The notes under the pieces: model-generated
What the model was told of the DNA's origin: nothing
What the model saw: the letters and a program-made list of their open reading frames with translations, nothing else
Databases searched by the model: none
Position numbers and translations under genes: made by a program
Part shown: positions 53,001 to 61,718 of the stretch, piece by piece
Layout of the letters: each line of letters opens with the position of its first letter
Position numbering within the stretch: position 1 is the first letter of the stretch
NCBI GenBank assembly: GCA_948616985.1
Contig: CAPGDO010000008.1
Span: 1-64,000 of the forward strand
Reading direction: 5' to 3'
Origin: MGBC163016 sp910588905
Lineage (GTDB): Bacteria; Actinomycetota; Coriobacteriia; Coriobacteriales; Eggerthellaceae
Length of the DNA stretch: 64,000 nucleotides

Positions 53001-56000
53001 GTGAGTGTTTCCAGTTTCACGCATCCAGAGAAAGCGCGCTCGCCGATGGAGGTGATCCGGGAACCCGTCTCTGGGAAGCGCAGGGTACGCAGTCCCCCGC
53101 ATCCCGCAAATGCGTCATCGGCGATGGTGCGCACGCCCGCCGAGAAGGACACCTCCGAGAGCTGGGAGCAATCTGCGAAGACGGAGGTGCCCATAACTGC
53201 AAGGTCAGCCAAGTCATCAGCGAAGACCACCCGTGTCAGGGACGAGCAGCCTTGGAACGCTCGCGCCCCAAGGGAGGAGATGGTCCCCGAGAATGAGACC
53301 TCGCCGAGGCGTGCACAATCCTCAAAGGCCGACGCATCCATCACGAGCCCCACACCGCGCAGGGTGATCGAACCCTCCACGCCCGAGCGAGCGAACGCAG
53401 CAGCGCCTATGGAGCGCACAGATCCGAGCACAGCAACGTTCCTCAGAGCAGTGCAGCCCTCGAAAGCCCGCGCACCAACCTGTGTCACCGACCTTTCCCC
53501 AGCAATGCTACACACCGTAGCATCCCCAGCGAACAGCTCCGGAGCAAGAGAGGTCGTACCGGAAAGAAGGGTGATGATCCCATCAGGAAAGAGGTCACCG
53601 GCCTTCTTGAGCGCGTATACCGCTTCAAGCCCTTGGGTGACACGGCGGTAGAAGACCCCCACGCCATCCCATTGGTGTTCAGATGAAGCCCCTATGAGCC
53701 CGAGAGAAGAGCAGCCGTCGGCCGTGGTCAAGCCGACCTCTGCCGCCCACGCCGAGAGCCCAGCGCCTGCGGCCAGCGCATCCGGGAAGATCACCGCTTC
53801 CAGCTTCGCGCATCCTGCGAACGCATCGGAGGGAATATCCGTCACGCTTTCGGGGAGGATGAGAGCCCTCAGATCAGGCAGGCCGCGCACCGCATCCGCC
53901 GCGATAGCCGTCGTGCCCTCCTTGACCGTGAGCACCGACACCCCCTGGGGCACCGACAGCAACGTCAGGGTCCCTCCATCCTGCTTGTAAACAGCGCCGT
54001 TGCCTTCGTCGGTCTCAAGGTTCCCCTCATCTGCCCCGATGCATACGATATGGGCGGCCGCTTCGTCGCGAGAACCCCAGCAGGATGCCAACTGGTCAAG
54101 CCATTGGCCATGGGCCGCACTGCCTGCTTCGCATGCAAGGTAGAGCGTGAAATCATCTGCATAGGATGCACGATCAGAAAAGAGCTTCTGCCCCGCTTCG
54201 ATCGCGATCGCATCCGGCGCTTCGAGGATGATGCTATGGAGGCCCGAAGCCGTAAGGGCACCAGCCTCGATCGAGCTCACCGTAGAGGGGATCGTGATAT
54301 TGGTGAGCGCCGTGCAATCGATGAAAGCGGTGGTGAGGACCCTCGATGCCAGCGCCGGGATCCGATAGGAGCTGACGGCAACATCGGGGATGTACGCCAG
54401 CTCTGCACCGTGATCGCGGAGGAAATAGACTGCTCCGCCGTCATCATCTATGCCCGTGGCGTAGATGCCATCCTGCCGCCAGAAGCGCACAGGCTCCGCC
54501 ATCAACAGGTCAGGACGGTTCTGGGAGAAGAGGGACAGGTAACGACAGTAGGCCTGATCATTGATGGAGCTGGGTGCGACGACCTCAACCTCAGCTGGCA
54601 ACGAAGCCCAATCCTGGATCTCTACCGCATCGCCACCGAAAACGAGGCGCAACCCCCACGGGTCCCACGCGATGCCCTCGAAGGCATCCGGCCCGAAGCC
54701 GACGACACCCTCATCAACGGTGACGGCCATGGTCTTGGCCGAGGGAGAGCTGGGTGGGATGGAGACGATCGTGCATCCTCCGTCCGGAGCCTTGGATGCC
54801 AGATAACCGCTGTTCGTGGCCTCGAAATACGGGTTCGCACCCTCAACCTCCCACGTGCTCAGATTAGGGAATGCACGTAGCACGGACGGGATATCCACAT
54901 CCGTGATGGTGCTTGGCAAGCGGATCGTAGTGACCGATCCATTCGGCTTCATAGCAGCAAGGGAGATGGCATTCACACCCTCGGGGACGATGAGGCAGCC
55001 CCCCGAGATAGCCGGGGTTGCCGGATCGATATCAGTGAGCACCTGCGCCGTCTCATGGGCTTCCACTCGCAGGCCAGCGGGCACGGGCGCTGTCCCCTTC
55101 GCTGTGACCTTGAACGCCACGACATCAGCACCAACGGTCAGAACATCTATCGCCACCCGTCCGTCGTACTCCCATCCAAGGAAGAGCGATGATACCGTGC
55201 CGTCAGGCTCCTTCAGTTCTCGGAGTGCCAGCTCCCAAGCCTCAGCGGGGATGCTCAACTGCGTGCCATTGAAATGGGTGGATTTGGTGATCTGCGCGCC
55301 AACGGCATTCGTAACGGTGAAATCCGCCCGATGCTCGTAGGCATCGCAGGTGACATCCATCCCGATTTGAGTGACGCCCGTCTCGCCGCTGTCCCTATAG
55401 GAGATCTGGATCTGGAATGGGCCCTTCGAGGACGGCCGGGATCGCGTTGCCTCATCAGCATTGAAACGGAAATCTTCCGACTTCAGCTCAAGACGTTCGG
55501 TTTGCGCTGATCCCTCCTTGCGGATGACGAAATACCCGCTCAGGTATGGCGCCACCTCGTTCAACAGGACCCGATTCGCTTCCGGTGCCAAGGTCGCATC
55601 ACGGACAACGGTCTTACCCCGTCCCGCGAGATGGACCTCCTCCACGGTGTAGCGCGGCTTCGTGTCAACGTAATCAAGGGATGGGTCTGTCATCTCCTCG
55701 AACCGGTTACCTGGATCGATTATCTCCGGGATCTCTTCGGGAACCTCCGGGTCAGGCTTCGTTGGCCCCTCAGGTCCCGGCCCGGGTCCTGGCCCAGGAT
55801 CAGGACCAGGGCCTGAAGGCCCTTCGCCTTGAGAGGGGTTGCCACCAGAAGCGGTGCCCCCGCTGCCGATGACCACTTCTTCCTCAGAAGGGACCACCGT
55901 CCCGGAGAGCGGGGCATTGCCACCGGAGGCGTTAGAAGCGGAGAGACCCGGATCAGCCGCCTTCTCCTCCGCTGGATCATCCTGGGAGACCGGGTTGTCG

Positions 56001-56212
56001 GATTCAGCATCCTCTTCTACCTGGAACGCCGTGGAGTCATAAGCCTGCTGGATGGCGTAGGAGCTATTCGTCCAGGAGAAATCAGCACCGAAGAGCGCTC
56101 CGCCTTGCCAGGTAGCAACGGTGGTGCCAACGGCCACGACGCAGAGCGCCACAGCAGCTAGCTTCCCTATCGAAAGCGCGGGGAAGGAGATGGGGAGCTT
56201 GCCCTTCATCAT
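50057..56212 (-). CDS. Giant BspA-like leucine-rich-repeat surface protein
   Basis: A 2051-aa protein. A hydrophobic segment at about 18-38 serves as signal or anchor, followed by an acidic Pro/Gly linker (PGPDPGPGPGPGPEGP, about residue 140-155). Dozens of LRR_5/BspA repeats follow (pattern IGxxAFxGCxxLxxVxLPxSVxxIGxxAF) to about residue 1950, then an acidic tail. No LPxTG-type sorting motif is seen at the C-terminus. BspA-like proteins mediate adhesion in oral and gut anaerobes. Unusually it is locked by ATGA overlaps between a hybrid kinase gene and MoxR, so it may be the sensor or client of that membrane system. Confidence 0.9.
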   Translation of the reverse strand: MMKGKLPISFPALSIGKLAAVALCVVAVGTTVATWQGGALFGADFSWTNSSYAIQQAYDSTAFQVEEDAESDNPVSQDDPAEEKAADPGLSASNASGGNAPLSGTVVPSEEEVVIGSGGTASGGNPSQGEGPSGPGPDPGPGPGPGPEGPTKPDPEVPEEIPEIIDPGNRFEEMTDPSLDYVDTKPRYTVEEVHLAGRGKTVVRDATLAPEANRVLLNEVAPYLSGYFVIRKEGSAQTERLELKSEDFRFNADEATRSRPSSKGPFQIQISYRDSGETGVTQIGMDVTCDAYEHRADFTVTNAVGAQITKSTHFNGTQLSIPAEAWELALRELKEPDGTVSSLFLGWEYDGRVAIDVLTVGADVVAFKVTAKGTAPVPAGLRVEAHETAQVLTDIDPATPAISGGCLIVPEGVNAISLAAMKPNGSVTTIRLPSTITDVDIPSVLRAFPNLSTWEVEGANPYFEATNSGYLASKAPDGGCTIVSIPPSSPSAKTMAVTVDEGVVGFGPDAFEGIAWDPWGLRLVFGGDAVEIQDWASLPAEVEVVAPSSINDQAYCRYLSLFSQNRPDLLMAEPVRFWRQDGIYATGIDDDGGAVYFLRDHGAELAYIPDVAVSSYRIPALASRVLTTAFIDCTALTNITIPSTVSSIEAGALTASGLHSIILEAPDAIAIEAGQKLFSDRASYADDFTLYLACEAGSAAHGQWLDQLASCWGSRDEAAAHIVCIGADEGNLETDEGNGAVYKQDGGTLTLLSVPQGVSVLTVKEGTTAIAADAVRGLPDLRALILPESVTDIPSDAFAGCAKLEAVIFPDALAAGAGLSAWAAEVGLTTADGCSSLGLIGASSEHQWDGVGVFYRRVTQGLEAVYALKKAGDLFPDGIITLLSGTTSLAPELFAGDATVCSIAGERSVTQVGARAFEGCTALRNVAVLGSVRSIGAAAFARSGVEGSITLRGVGLVMDASAFEDCARLGEVSFSGTISSLGARAFQGCSSLTRVVFADDLADLAVMGTSVFADCSQLSEVSFSAGVRTIADDAFAGCGGLRTLRFPETGSRITSIGERAFSGCVKLETLTLHRLTMLQTIGADAFSCAASTTRAASDGSVGGALKGSIYFPPTLVSIGDGAFADQRSLEKIYLHGDVSSLKTIGAGAFQGCASLYSVALNEATSGLVIGASAFAGDPKLSSVILPKSLISVGQRAFAQCTSLASLSLKGAAGDPCAWSAVGSEAFYGCEQLQSLDLSSTTLKTIPTRAFAGCTALSMVILPATIVQIGEGAFSGCAALMLLNILAEEPPTIAQDAFEGCDRAQLIVQVPRSEGDQILHRYQTDATWLAVVGGSSEQITTPDVSGAIHMGAGEYRRVGAGYALVRVDPAKVTSGFAPAAGTVRIEKGAFKDCRNLLTVVVPASVSSVAEGAFAGCSALENLVFQGDRPPAFEGDLFAGEAVQDIFRLYVINVNHAPNHFGSLVSLVRFKLVAGGNAFAIEPNTGALYTTYDVATTPVTDVLLRVPRAATGELGSVADTQFVADSAAEGCRGLTRVTLPNSVKSIGAAAFKDSGITVFSGAGELTQIGQSAFEGCTALTQAWFFGGSTNNNVYLPESLRRIGPFAFKGCTSIKTFQMNGQVEEIPEGMLANCTSLTQMSGGAKSILHFKRFGKDLFAGCTAMTTTGASLTAFSSLEEIGEGAYRGCRNLSLAVFPASLQRIGQGAFSGCDSVEFVVFNGASPVSVTGSGLPDVWRSGLVPVFVPQDEGGGMGIAQAYEAAWGSDAPSAGVGAVARSYRTASGNLYAELEVHDSKNIDMVFLSTTTQACSGGNLRVFSHSSYFWKTLYINKGALKGKAYVKRFWAGPNCVGIPARPGIGDGAFDGTGGAQGLTLDLSEMSEVPFVGDHIFGAQAPLGTRIIVKDEKMAEEMSATTDSGRLGSKLLEDYGLRLVRDESITSEVALKLVDAATVTANDADTEEVEEGMLGDVHGEDPGSAPEGTEGIVDEGVIGPDGPDGPDGSDDGDGDLSDATEPAEPGSATDALGDNEGRTGASLEPMLVAALLELTEEERP

Positions 56213-57951
56213 TCCACCCCCGGGCCCGGCGAGGCCAGCTCAGCGCAGATCTGAGCCTCTAGGGTCTCATAGACGATAGGCTTGGAGATGTGCCCGTTCA
56301 TGCCCGCCTTGCGGGAGGCCCGCTTGTCTTCCACGTAGGCATCCGCTGAAAGGGCGATGATGGGAATGCTCTGGGCGTCCGGATGGTCCATGGCGCGGAT
56401 GGTTTGGGCCGCCTCGCGTCCGTTCATATTCGGCATCTGGATGTCCATGAGGATGATGGAGTAGGTGCCCGCTTCGCTCGCAGCGAAGAGGTCGCAGGCT
56501 ATCTGCCCGTCCAGCGCATGATCCACCGTAGCAACGCCCATCTCCAGGAGCATCTCCTCTGCGATGCCGGCGTTGAGCATATTGTCCTCGGCCATGAGGA
56601 TGGTGCTGCCCTCAAGGCGGAAGAGCTTCTCAGCAGCATCAGCCGCCTGAGAATCCACTACCACTGACTGCTGTTCGGCCTGGTAGTCCGCTATCTGCGC
56701 TTCATCGGCCACGGGAAGCCCCAGGTATATCTCGAAGGTGGTGCCCTGCCCCAACTCGGATTCCACCACGATATAACCGCCCATGAGACGCACGATCTGA
56801 TCCGAGATGGCCATCCCGAGGCCCGTGCCGCCGAACTGGCGCGACGTGCTTGAAGATTCCTGGGAGAACGGGTCGAAGATGGTCTTCAGGAATTCCTTGT
56901 TCATGCCCTTGCCCGTATCCGCCACGCGGATGACGAAATGCAGGTGATCCTCGGTGGACTGGACATGGAGCAAGCTCACGGTGATGGAACCGTCCGCAGG
57001 AGTGAACTTCTGAGCATTGGAGACCAGATTCGTGATGACCTGCGCCAGCCTGAGCTCGTCACCCACCACATAAGGATCCTCCAGGTCATCCCCTTCTACG
57101 GTGTACTGGATGCCCTTGGTCTTCGTAGATTCAGCGAAGAGGCCACGCTCGCGCTTCAGCAGGTCGTTCAGGCTGAAGCAGCGGTCTTCCAGCTCCATCT
57201 TCCCATTCTCGATCTTGGAGATATCCAGCACGTTGTTGATGATGGAGAGAAGGTATTGAGTGAGATCATCGGCTTGATGGAGGTATTCTCGCGTGGCATC
57301 CGGCTCGTCCGCATGGATCTGAGCCAGCGCCAGCGTGCCCATGATGCCGTTCATGGGCGTACGGATCTCATGGCTCATGTCGGATAGGAACCGCAGCTTG
57401 GCCTTCTCGCTTGCCTCAGCCTCTTCGGCCTTGCGCTCCAAGCCCTCTATCAGATCCGCCACCTCTGTGATGTCCCGCAGCTCCGCCACCCAAAGCCCCG
57501 ATGTATCACTCGGCCACACCTTGAACGAGCAGTGGCGCACGAGCTTTGTCTGGGCATTCTCTATATCACAGCGGATCTGCAAGAGGCTGCGTCGGTCCCA
57601 GAGGTCGAAGGCCTCTCTCAGATTCCGCCGCGTATCCTTATGAAAGCAGCCATCCAAGCTGTAGGCATCAGAGAGGATCTGCTGTGCAGGGATACCCGTC
57701 AGGGCCTCGAAGGGACCCGAAACCGCACAGACGCACCGCTGGGAAGGGTCGATGGTGAGCAACGCAGCGAAAGGAGCATCTTGGACCGCTTGCAAAGCCG
57801 GAGAGCCTGCAACTGCAGAAGCAGTTCTTCGCGGCTGCAGACGCTTGATGCGCCGAAGCACGGATATGGTTGCCATCAAGAGGATGCAGGCAACGGCTAC
57901 GCTCAAGATAGCGCACAGGATCAACGCGTTATCTTCGAGCATCTCCAGCAT
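56209..57951 (-). CDS. Hybrid sensor histidine kinase with receiver domain
   Basis: A 580-aa protein: one N-terminal helix (about 10-30), a PAS-like domain (~55-190), HisKA with FLSDMSHEIRTPMNGIMG, HATPase (NLVSNAQKFTP, DTGKGM, FGGTGLGMAIS) and a C-terminal receiver (ILMAEDNMLNAGIAEEML, phospho-Asp in IILMDIQMPNMNG). No output domain or partner regulator is nearby. The ATG at 57951 lies just after GAGGAGG and is preferred over 58035. The stop overlaps the start of the BspA-like gene, making it the first gene of the operon. Confidence 0.9.
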   Translation of the reverse strand: MLEMLEDNALILCAILSVAVACILLMATISVLRRIKRLQPRRTASAVAGSPALQAVQDAPFAALLTIDPSQRCVCAVSGPFEALTGIPAQQILSDAYSLDGCFHKDTRRNLREAFDLWDRRSLLQIRCDIENAQTKLVRHCSFKVWPSDTSGLWVAELRDITEVADLIEGLERKAEEAEASEKAKLRFLSDMSHEIRTPMNGIMGTLALAQIHADEPDATREYLHQADDLTQYLLSIINNVLDISKIENGKMELEDRCFSLNDLLKRERGLFAESTKTKGIQYTVEGDDLEDPYVVGDELRLAQVITNLVSNAQKFTPADGSITVSLLHVQSTEDHLHFVIRVADTGKGMNKEFLKTIFDPFSQESSSTSRQFGGTGLGMAISDQIVRLMGGYIVVESELGQGTTFEIYLGLPVADEAQIADYQAEQQSVVVDSQAADAAEKLFRLEGSTILMAEDNMLNAGIAEEMLLEMGVATVDHALDGQIACDLFAASEAGTYSIILMDIQMPNMNGREAAQTIRAMDHPDAQSIPIIALSADAYVEDKRASRKAGMNGHISKPIVYETLEAQICAELASPGPGVE

Positions 57952-58147
57952 ATTCCTCCTCGTCTCATAACTGCCATAATGCTCCAGGATCACTATACCT
58001 AACCGGAGCTCGCTTTCCCTTTTCAACGAGTACAAAACAGATAGTCAACAACAATTCTACTGATCGGCCGCTGAGGTCAGAAGGGGGTTCGCTATGATGC
58101 ATGGCATGAGGGATATACCTGTTGCGCCACCGCCTGAGGAGGTACCC

Positions 58148-58774
58148 ATGACGGAGACGATGACGGAATGGACCTGCACCGATCTTGCATCGGCGCTGGC
58201 ATCGAAAGAGAGCGTACCCGGAGGGGGCGCCGCAGCGGCCTATGCAGGCGCGCTGGCAGCAGCCCTTGGCAGCATGGTGGCGAACTTCACCACCGGCAAG
58301 AAGAAGTACGCCGCCTACGAAGAGGACATCCAGCACATCCTTGAGGAGAGCACCCGAGCACGCATCCATCTGATGGAGCTGATGGATACCGATGCCGCTT
58401 GCTTCTACCCCCTCTCCCAGGCCTACGGCATCCCCAAAGACGACCCCACCCGGGAGGAAACGCTGGAACAGTGCACGAAGACGGCGCTGACAAGCCCTCT
58501 CGCCATGATGCAAGAGACGTGCTCGGTGATAGAGTTCTTGGAAGAGCTTGAGCAGAAGGGCTCGAAGCTGCTGCTCTCGGATGTGGGGTGCGGTGCCGCT
58601 TTGGCACGGGCAGCGCTGGAATCCGCCGCCCTGAACGTGGCCGTCAACACCGCCGGGCTCAAGGACCGCGCCTTCGCCGCCTCAGCAGATGAGGACTGCG
58701 ACCGCATGCTCAGGGAATACTGCCCGCGTGCTCAGGCCATCGTGGATGCCGTGATGGCTTCCCTGCGCGCCTGA
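58148..58774 (+). CDS. Formiminotetrahydrofolate cyclodeaminase family protein
   Basis: The 208-aa all-helical protein has the FTCD cyclodeaminase pattern: ASKESVPGGGAAAAYAGALAAALGSMVANFTTGKKKY, then MDTDAACFYPLSQAYGIP. GAGGAGG lies 5 nt before the ATG at 58148. The enzyme releases ammonia from 5-formimino-THF to give 5,10-methenyl-THF. folD follows after 18 nt and would use that product, so the two genes form a one-carbon unit. Confidence 0.9.
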   Translation: MTETMTEWTCTDLASALASKESVPGGGAAAAYAGALAAALGSMVANFTTGKKKYAAYEEDIQHILEESTRARIHLMELMDTDAACFYPLSQAYGIPKDDPTREETLEQCTKTALTSPLAMMQETCSVIEFLEELEQKGSKLLLSDVGCGAALARAALESAALNVAVNTAGLKDRAFAASADEDCDRMLREYCPRAQAIVDAVMASLRA

Positions 58775-58792
58775 GAGAAAGGAAGGGATCCC

Positions 58793-59650
58793 ATGGCTGA
58801 ACTGCTCAAAGGCAAACCGGTGGCGGATGCCATCAGCGAAGGGCTCGTGCCGCGGATAGATGCCCTGAAGGGTTCAGGCATCACTCCGAAACTCGCTATC
58901 ATCCGCGTAGGCCAACGGGAAGACGATCTATCCTATGAACGAGGCGCCCAGAGGCGCTTCGAGGGACTGGGGCTTGAGGTGGAGCGGATCCTCTTGACCG
59001 AGGACTGCGCCCAGGAAGACCTCATGAATGCCCTTGACCGCGTAAATGCTGATCCCGCCATCCATGGCTGCCTTCTGTTCCGCCCCCTACCAGAGCATCT
59101 GGACGAAACTGCCGCCTGCAACGCCCTCGATCCGGCCAAGGATGTGGACGGGATCACCGAAGCATCCCTCTACGGCGTCTTCGCCAACCAGCAAAAGGGG
59201 TTCCCGCCCTGCACGGCAGATGCTTGCCTGAAGCTCTTGCACCACTACGGATACGAGCTCCAAGGTGCGGAGGTCACCGTGGTGGGTCGGAGCCTGGTCA
59301 TCGGCAAGCCGGTAGCTATGATGCTGCTGAACAGCAACGCCACCGTGCGCATGACCCACACCCGCACACGGAACTTGGATGAGGCCTGTCGCGCCGCTGA
59401 CATCCTCGTGGTTGCCTGCGGTCACGCAGGTACCCTCGGGGCGGATGCCTTGCGCCCTGGGCAGATAGTGGTGGATGTGGGGATCAACTGGGACGAAGAG
59501 GCCCAGAAGCTCGTGGGAGATGTGGCTTTCGATGAGGCGGAGTCCATCGTGAGCGCTCTCACGCCCGTGCCGGGTGGCGTAGGAAGCGTCACGACCGCCG
59601 TGCTGGCCGAACATGTGGTCCAGGCGGCCGAACGGACCCTTTCGGACTGA
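58793..59650 (+). CDS. folD: Methylenetetrahydrofolate dehydrogenase / cyclohydrolase FolD
   Basis: The 285-aa bifunctional enzyme shows the FolD substrate region SYERGAQRRFEGLG (Tyr followed by R-G-A instead of the common V-x-x-K, see findings). CLLFRPLPEHLD, KDVDGITEASLYG, CTADACLKLLHHY, VTVVGRSLVIGKPVAMMLL and TPVPGGVGSVTTAVL are typical. It interconverts methylene-, methenyl- and formyl-THF with NADP. AAGGAAGG precedes the ATG. Confidence 0.92.
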   Translation: MAELLKGKPVADAISEGLVPRIDALKGSGITPKLAIIRVGQREDDLSYERGAQRRFEGLGLEVERILLTEDCAQEDLMNALDRVNADPAIHGCLLFRPLPEHLDETAACNALDPAKDVDGITEASLYGVFANQQKGFPPCTADACLKLLHHYGYELQGAEVTVVGRSLVIGKPVAMMLLNSNATVRMTHTRTRNLDEACRAADILVVACGHAGTLGADALRPGQIVVDVGINWDEEAQKLVGDVAFDEAESIVSALTPVPGGVGSVTTAVLAEHVVQAAERTLSD

Positions 59651-59867
59651 GGACCGCTCTCACCATCGTCACCTTCTCTGCCTTCTTCCTTTACCCACCC
59701 CGCCTTTCCTGTCAGGCCATATTCCCGTACGTCAACAGGCAGCAAACACCCCGATTGCATCAGGGTGATCGGAGCGTCGAGCCACTCCTTTCCCCGTAGA
59801 GTAGACGCACCAGTCCAGGTGCTCAGCCTGGGAAGCTGGGCAACTATCCCTACAGAAAGGAGCGATC

Positions 59868-60170
59868 ATGGCTATCCTGTCCAACCCCTTCGTGATGGAA
59901 GTCCCCCGCAAGCTGACCGACGAGGAACTGGTGAATGCCATCCGTCAAGATCTCGTAGGTGAGCTTGAGGCTATCCACGAATACGATGCTCATGTTCAGG
60001 CCACGGATAACGAAGACGCCAAGAAGGTCCTCTCTGACATCCGTGACGAAGAGCGCGAGCACATGGGTGAGCTCCTAGAGCTCCTGGAGCGTCTAGCCCC
60101 GGACGAGAAGGGCTTCCATGATGAGGGCCGCGGCGAAGTGCGCGAGATGCTGGACAAGAAGAAGAAATAG
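59868..60170 (+). CDS. Encapsulated-ferritin-like half-ferritin
   Basis: The 100-aa protein has two helices carrying LVGELEAIHEYDAHVQ and LSDIRDEEREHMGELLELLERL, matching the Glu and Glu-x-x-His metal ligands of encapsulated ferritins (EncFtn, about 100 aa, assembling as dimers). It ends DKKKK with no recognisable encapsulin-targeting peptide, and no encapsulin gene is adjacent. AGAAAGGAG precedes the ATG. Likely an iron-oxidising protein in storage or oxidative defence. Its 3' end is duplicated at 61719. Confidence 0.82.
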   Translation: MAILSNPFVMEVPRKLTDEELVNAIRQDLVGELEAIHEYDAHVQATDNEDAKKVLSDIRDEEREHMGELLELLERLAPDEKGFHDEGRGEVREMLDKKKK

Positions 60171-60236
60171 TCAGCTGAACCGAAGAGCCCTTCGGGGCTG
60201 ATCCATAGGCGGCCATCCGATCAGGATGGCCGCTTT
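60153..60236. repeat. 84-bp direct repeat, copy 1 (3' end of ferritin-like gene plus terminator)
   Basis: This segment covers the last codons (DKKKK, stop), a small AGCCC-TTCG-GGGCT hairpin and the terminator stem. It recurs at 61719-61802 with only two substitutions (82 of 84 identical). The two copies bracket the Fic gene. Confidence 0.9.
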
Positions 60237-60237
60237 T
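60209..60237 (+). terminator. Rho-independent terminator of the ferritin-like gene
   Basis: A perfect 10-bp stem GCGGCCATCC/GGATGGCCGC with loop GATCA is followed by TTTT (60234-60237). The copy at 61775-61803 keeps the stem with one G-T pair and has TTTCTTTTT. Confidence 0.88.
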
Positions 60238-60341
60238 CTCATACCCTCACAGCTGCCAACGATCGCGATGACCTTCCGTGATCTTCATGACGGCCTTCCA
60301 TAACCGTTCCAGTTGCGGAAAACGAGCGCAAAAAAGGTGAG

Positions 60342-61547
60342 CTACGCCTCCGCTGCTCCAAACAGTCTTTTGATCCCTGAGATACTGGAAATATCATCGA
60401 TCACATCGAGCAATTGGTCCGATTGGTAGAAATCCCCTCTTTTAGCATTTCCCATCGGGCGCAAAACCCCATATTCGCAAGCGCGATTGATTATCGATGT
60501 CGCCGATCGACGCGTCACCCCAAGCCTCTTCGCAACATACATAGAATCAACGACCGGTTGCTCGACGAGAACTGCAGGTAGGTCACGTATTCCAGAACCC
60601 TCACGCTCAGTGATGAGATCCGACCACTCATTCAGCACACCGGCTAGCTTATTCGATGACAGATCACCGATGACGATCGCAAGATCGAGTGCTGATATCA
60701 TCTGGACGATCATAGGCTCAGGATCTCCACTTTGGTATAGCTTCAGGGCGTTCATGTAGCCATCTATGTTATGAAGCAAACCTGCGGAGAGCGGAGCTGT
60801 GGTATTGACCAAAGGGCCTTCACGATCCAAGAGCTTATGAAGCATCGCACGACCGGTCCTTCCATTACCATCCACAAAGGGATGAATGCTTTCGAATTGG
60901 GCATGGAAGATCGCTACCTTGATGATCGGGTCCACGGAATCGGAATTCGCAAAATCTAGAAGATCATCAAGATAACCAGATACTCGCTTTGATGCAGGAG
61001 GAACATACAAGGCACCGTGCGGACTGAATGGCGAACCTCCTATCCAGACCTGCTCCTCTCTCAATCTCCCTGCATGATCCGGATCGCTCTCGCTAAGGAG
61101 CTCACTGTGAATATGCAAAATGGAGGAGATCGAGATATCGCCGTCAATGTCCAGCGCTTCCCTCATGGCGGAGATATTGCCAGCGATGATCCGTGCATTC
61201 TTTGGAGCCTTGGGAGACAGTTCAGCGAAGGCGATGTTCCTTGCGCTAGACGTCAGATTCTCTATCTGCGAACTAGCGGCGGATTCGCTTCTGAGCAATA
61301 ACATCGGCAAACGGAATGGCAGCGTCTTCTGGCGTTCGTCGAATCTTGCCAACCGGGATCTTGTGTCGGCAATGCGCTCGCTGATCTCCTTCGATGGGGC
61401 ATACGATCTGCCACTGATCTTCGGCAAGAGCGCAGCTTTATAGGTTGAACCGATCTTTCGACGTTGGCTCTTTGAGATGAGGACAAGATCGTCCTCGCTC
61501 CTATTCCAAGGCAGATCCTCGTATTTTACAGCTGGCCAGCCGGACAC
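60342..61547 (-). CDS. Fic-family AMP-transferase (class II-like)
   Basis: The 401-aa protein has a Fic_N domain, the active-site motif HPFVDGNGRTGR at 222-233 and, N-terminal to it, SSQIEN at 92-97, which fits the (S/T)xxxE(G/N) auto-inhibitory helix of class II Fic proteins. A C-terminal winged-helix-like region follows (VAKRLGVTRRSATSIINRACEYGVL). It would transfer AMP to a protein target or to itself. The gene is more AT-rich than its surroundings and lies inside 84-bp direct repeats, signs of acquisition. Confidence 0.9.
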   Translation of the reverse strand: MSGWPAVKYEDLPWNRSEDDLVLISKSQRRKIGSTYKAALLPKISGRSYAPSKEISERIADTRSRLARFDERQKTLPFRLPMLLLRSESAASSQIENLTSSARNIAFAELSPKAPKNARIIAGNISAMREALDIDGDISISSILHIHSELLSESDPDHAGRLREEQVWIGGSPFSPHGALYVPPASKRVSGYLDDLLDFANSDSVDPIIKVAIFHAQFESIHPFVDGNGRTGRAMLHKLLDREGPLVNTTAPLSAGLLHNIDGYMNALKLYQSGDPEPMIVQMISALDLAIVIGDLSSNKLAGVLNEWSDLITEREGSGIRDLPAVLVEQPVVDSMYVAKRLGVTRRSATSIINRACEYGVLRPMGNAKRGDFYQSDQLLDVIDDISSISGIKRLFGAAEA

Positions 61548-61582
61548 CGTTTTCCTCCAAGCACCTCGCTTCCATTCATGGA

Positions 61583-61645
61583 AGTATAGAGCGGTTACCG
61601 TAAAATGAAAATAGCGGAAGCTTATTGTATTTCACTTCCGCTATT
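61583..61645 (-). promoter_or_regulatory. Fic gene promoter and inverted-repeat operator
   Basis: On the minus strand TTTTCA (61606-61611) and TATACT (61583-61588) are 17 nt apart. Overlapping the -35 is a perfect 11-bp inverted repeat AATAGCGGAAG (61610-61620) / CTTCCGCTATT (61635-61645) with a 14-nt spacer. The C-terminal winged helix of the Fic protein is a candidate ligand, suggesting autoregulation. Confidence 0.6.
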
Positions 61646-61718
61646 AGATATCCAGCGCAATAGAGAATGGACCCTCTTCGCTTCTAGGTCCATGCCCTGC
61701 GAAAAAAGACGCATTGCA

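Noticed and set aside
50057..56212. A sortase-anchored adhesin
   Set aside because: No LPxTG-like motif, terminal helix or basic tail at the C-terminus; only an N-terminal hydrophobic segment is seen.
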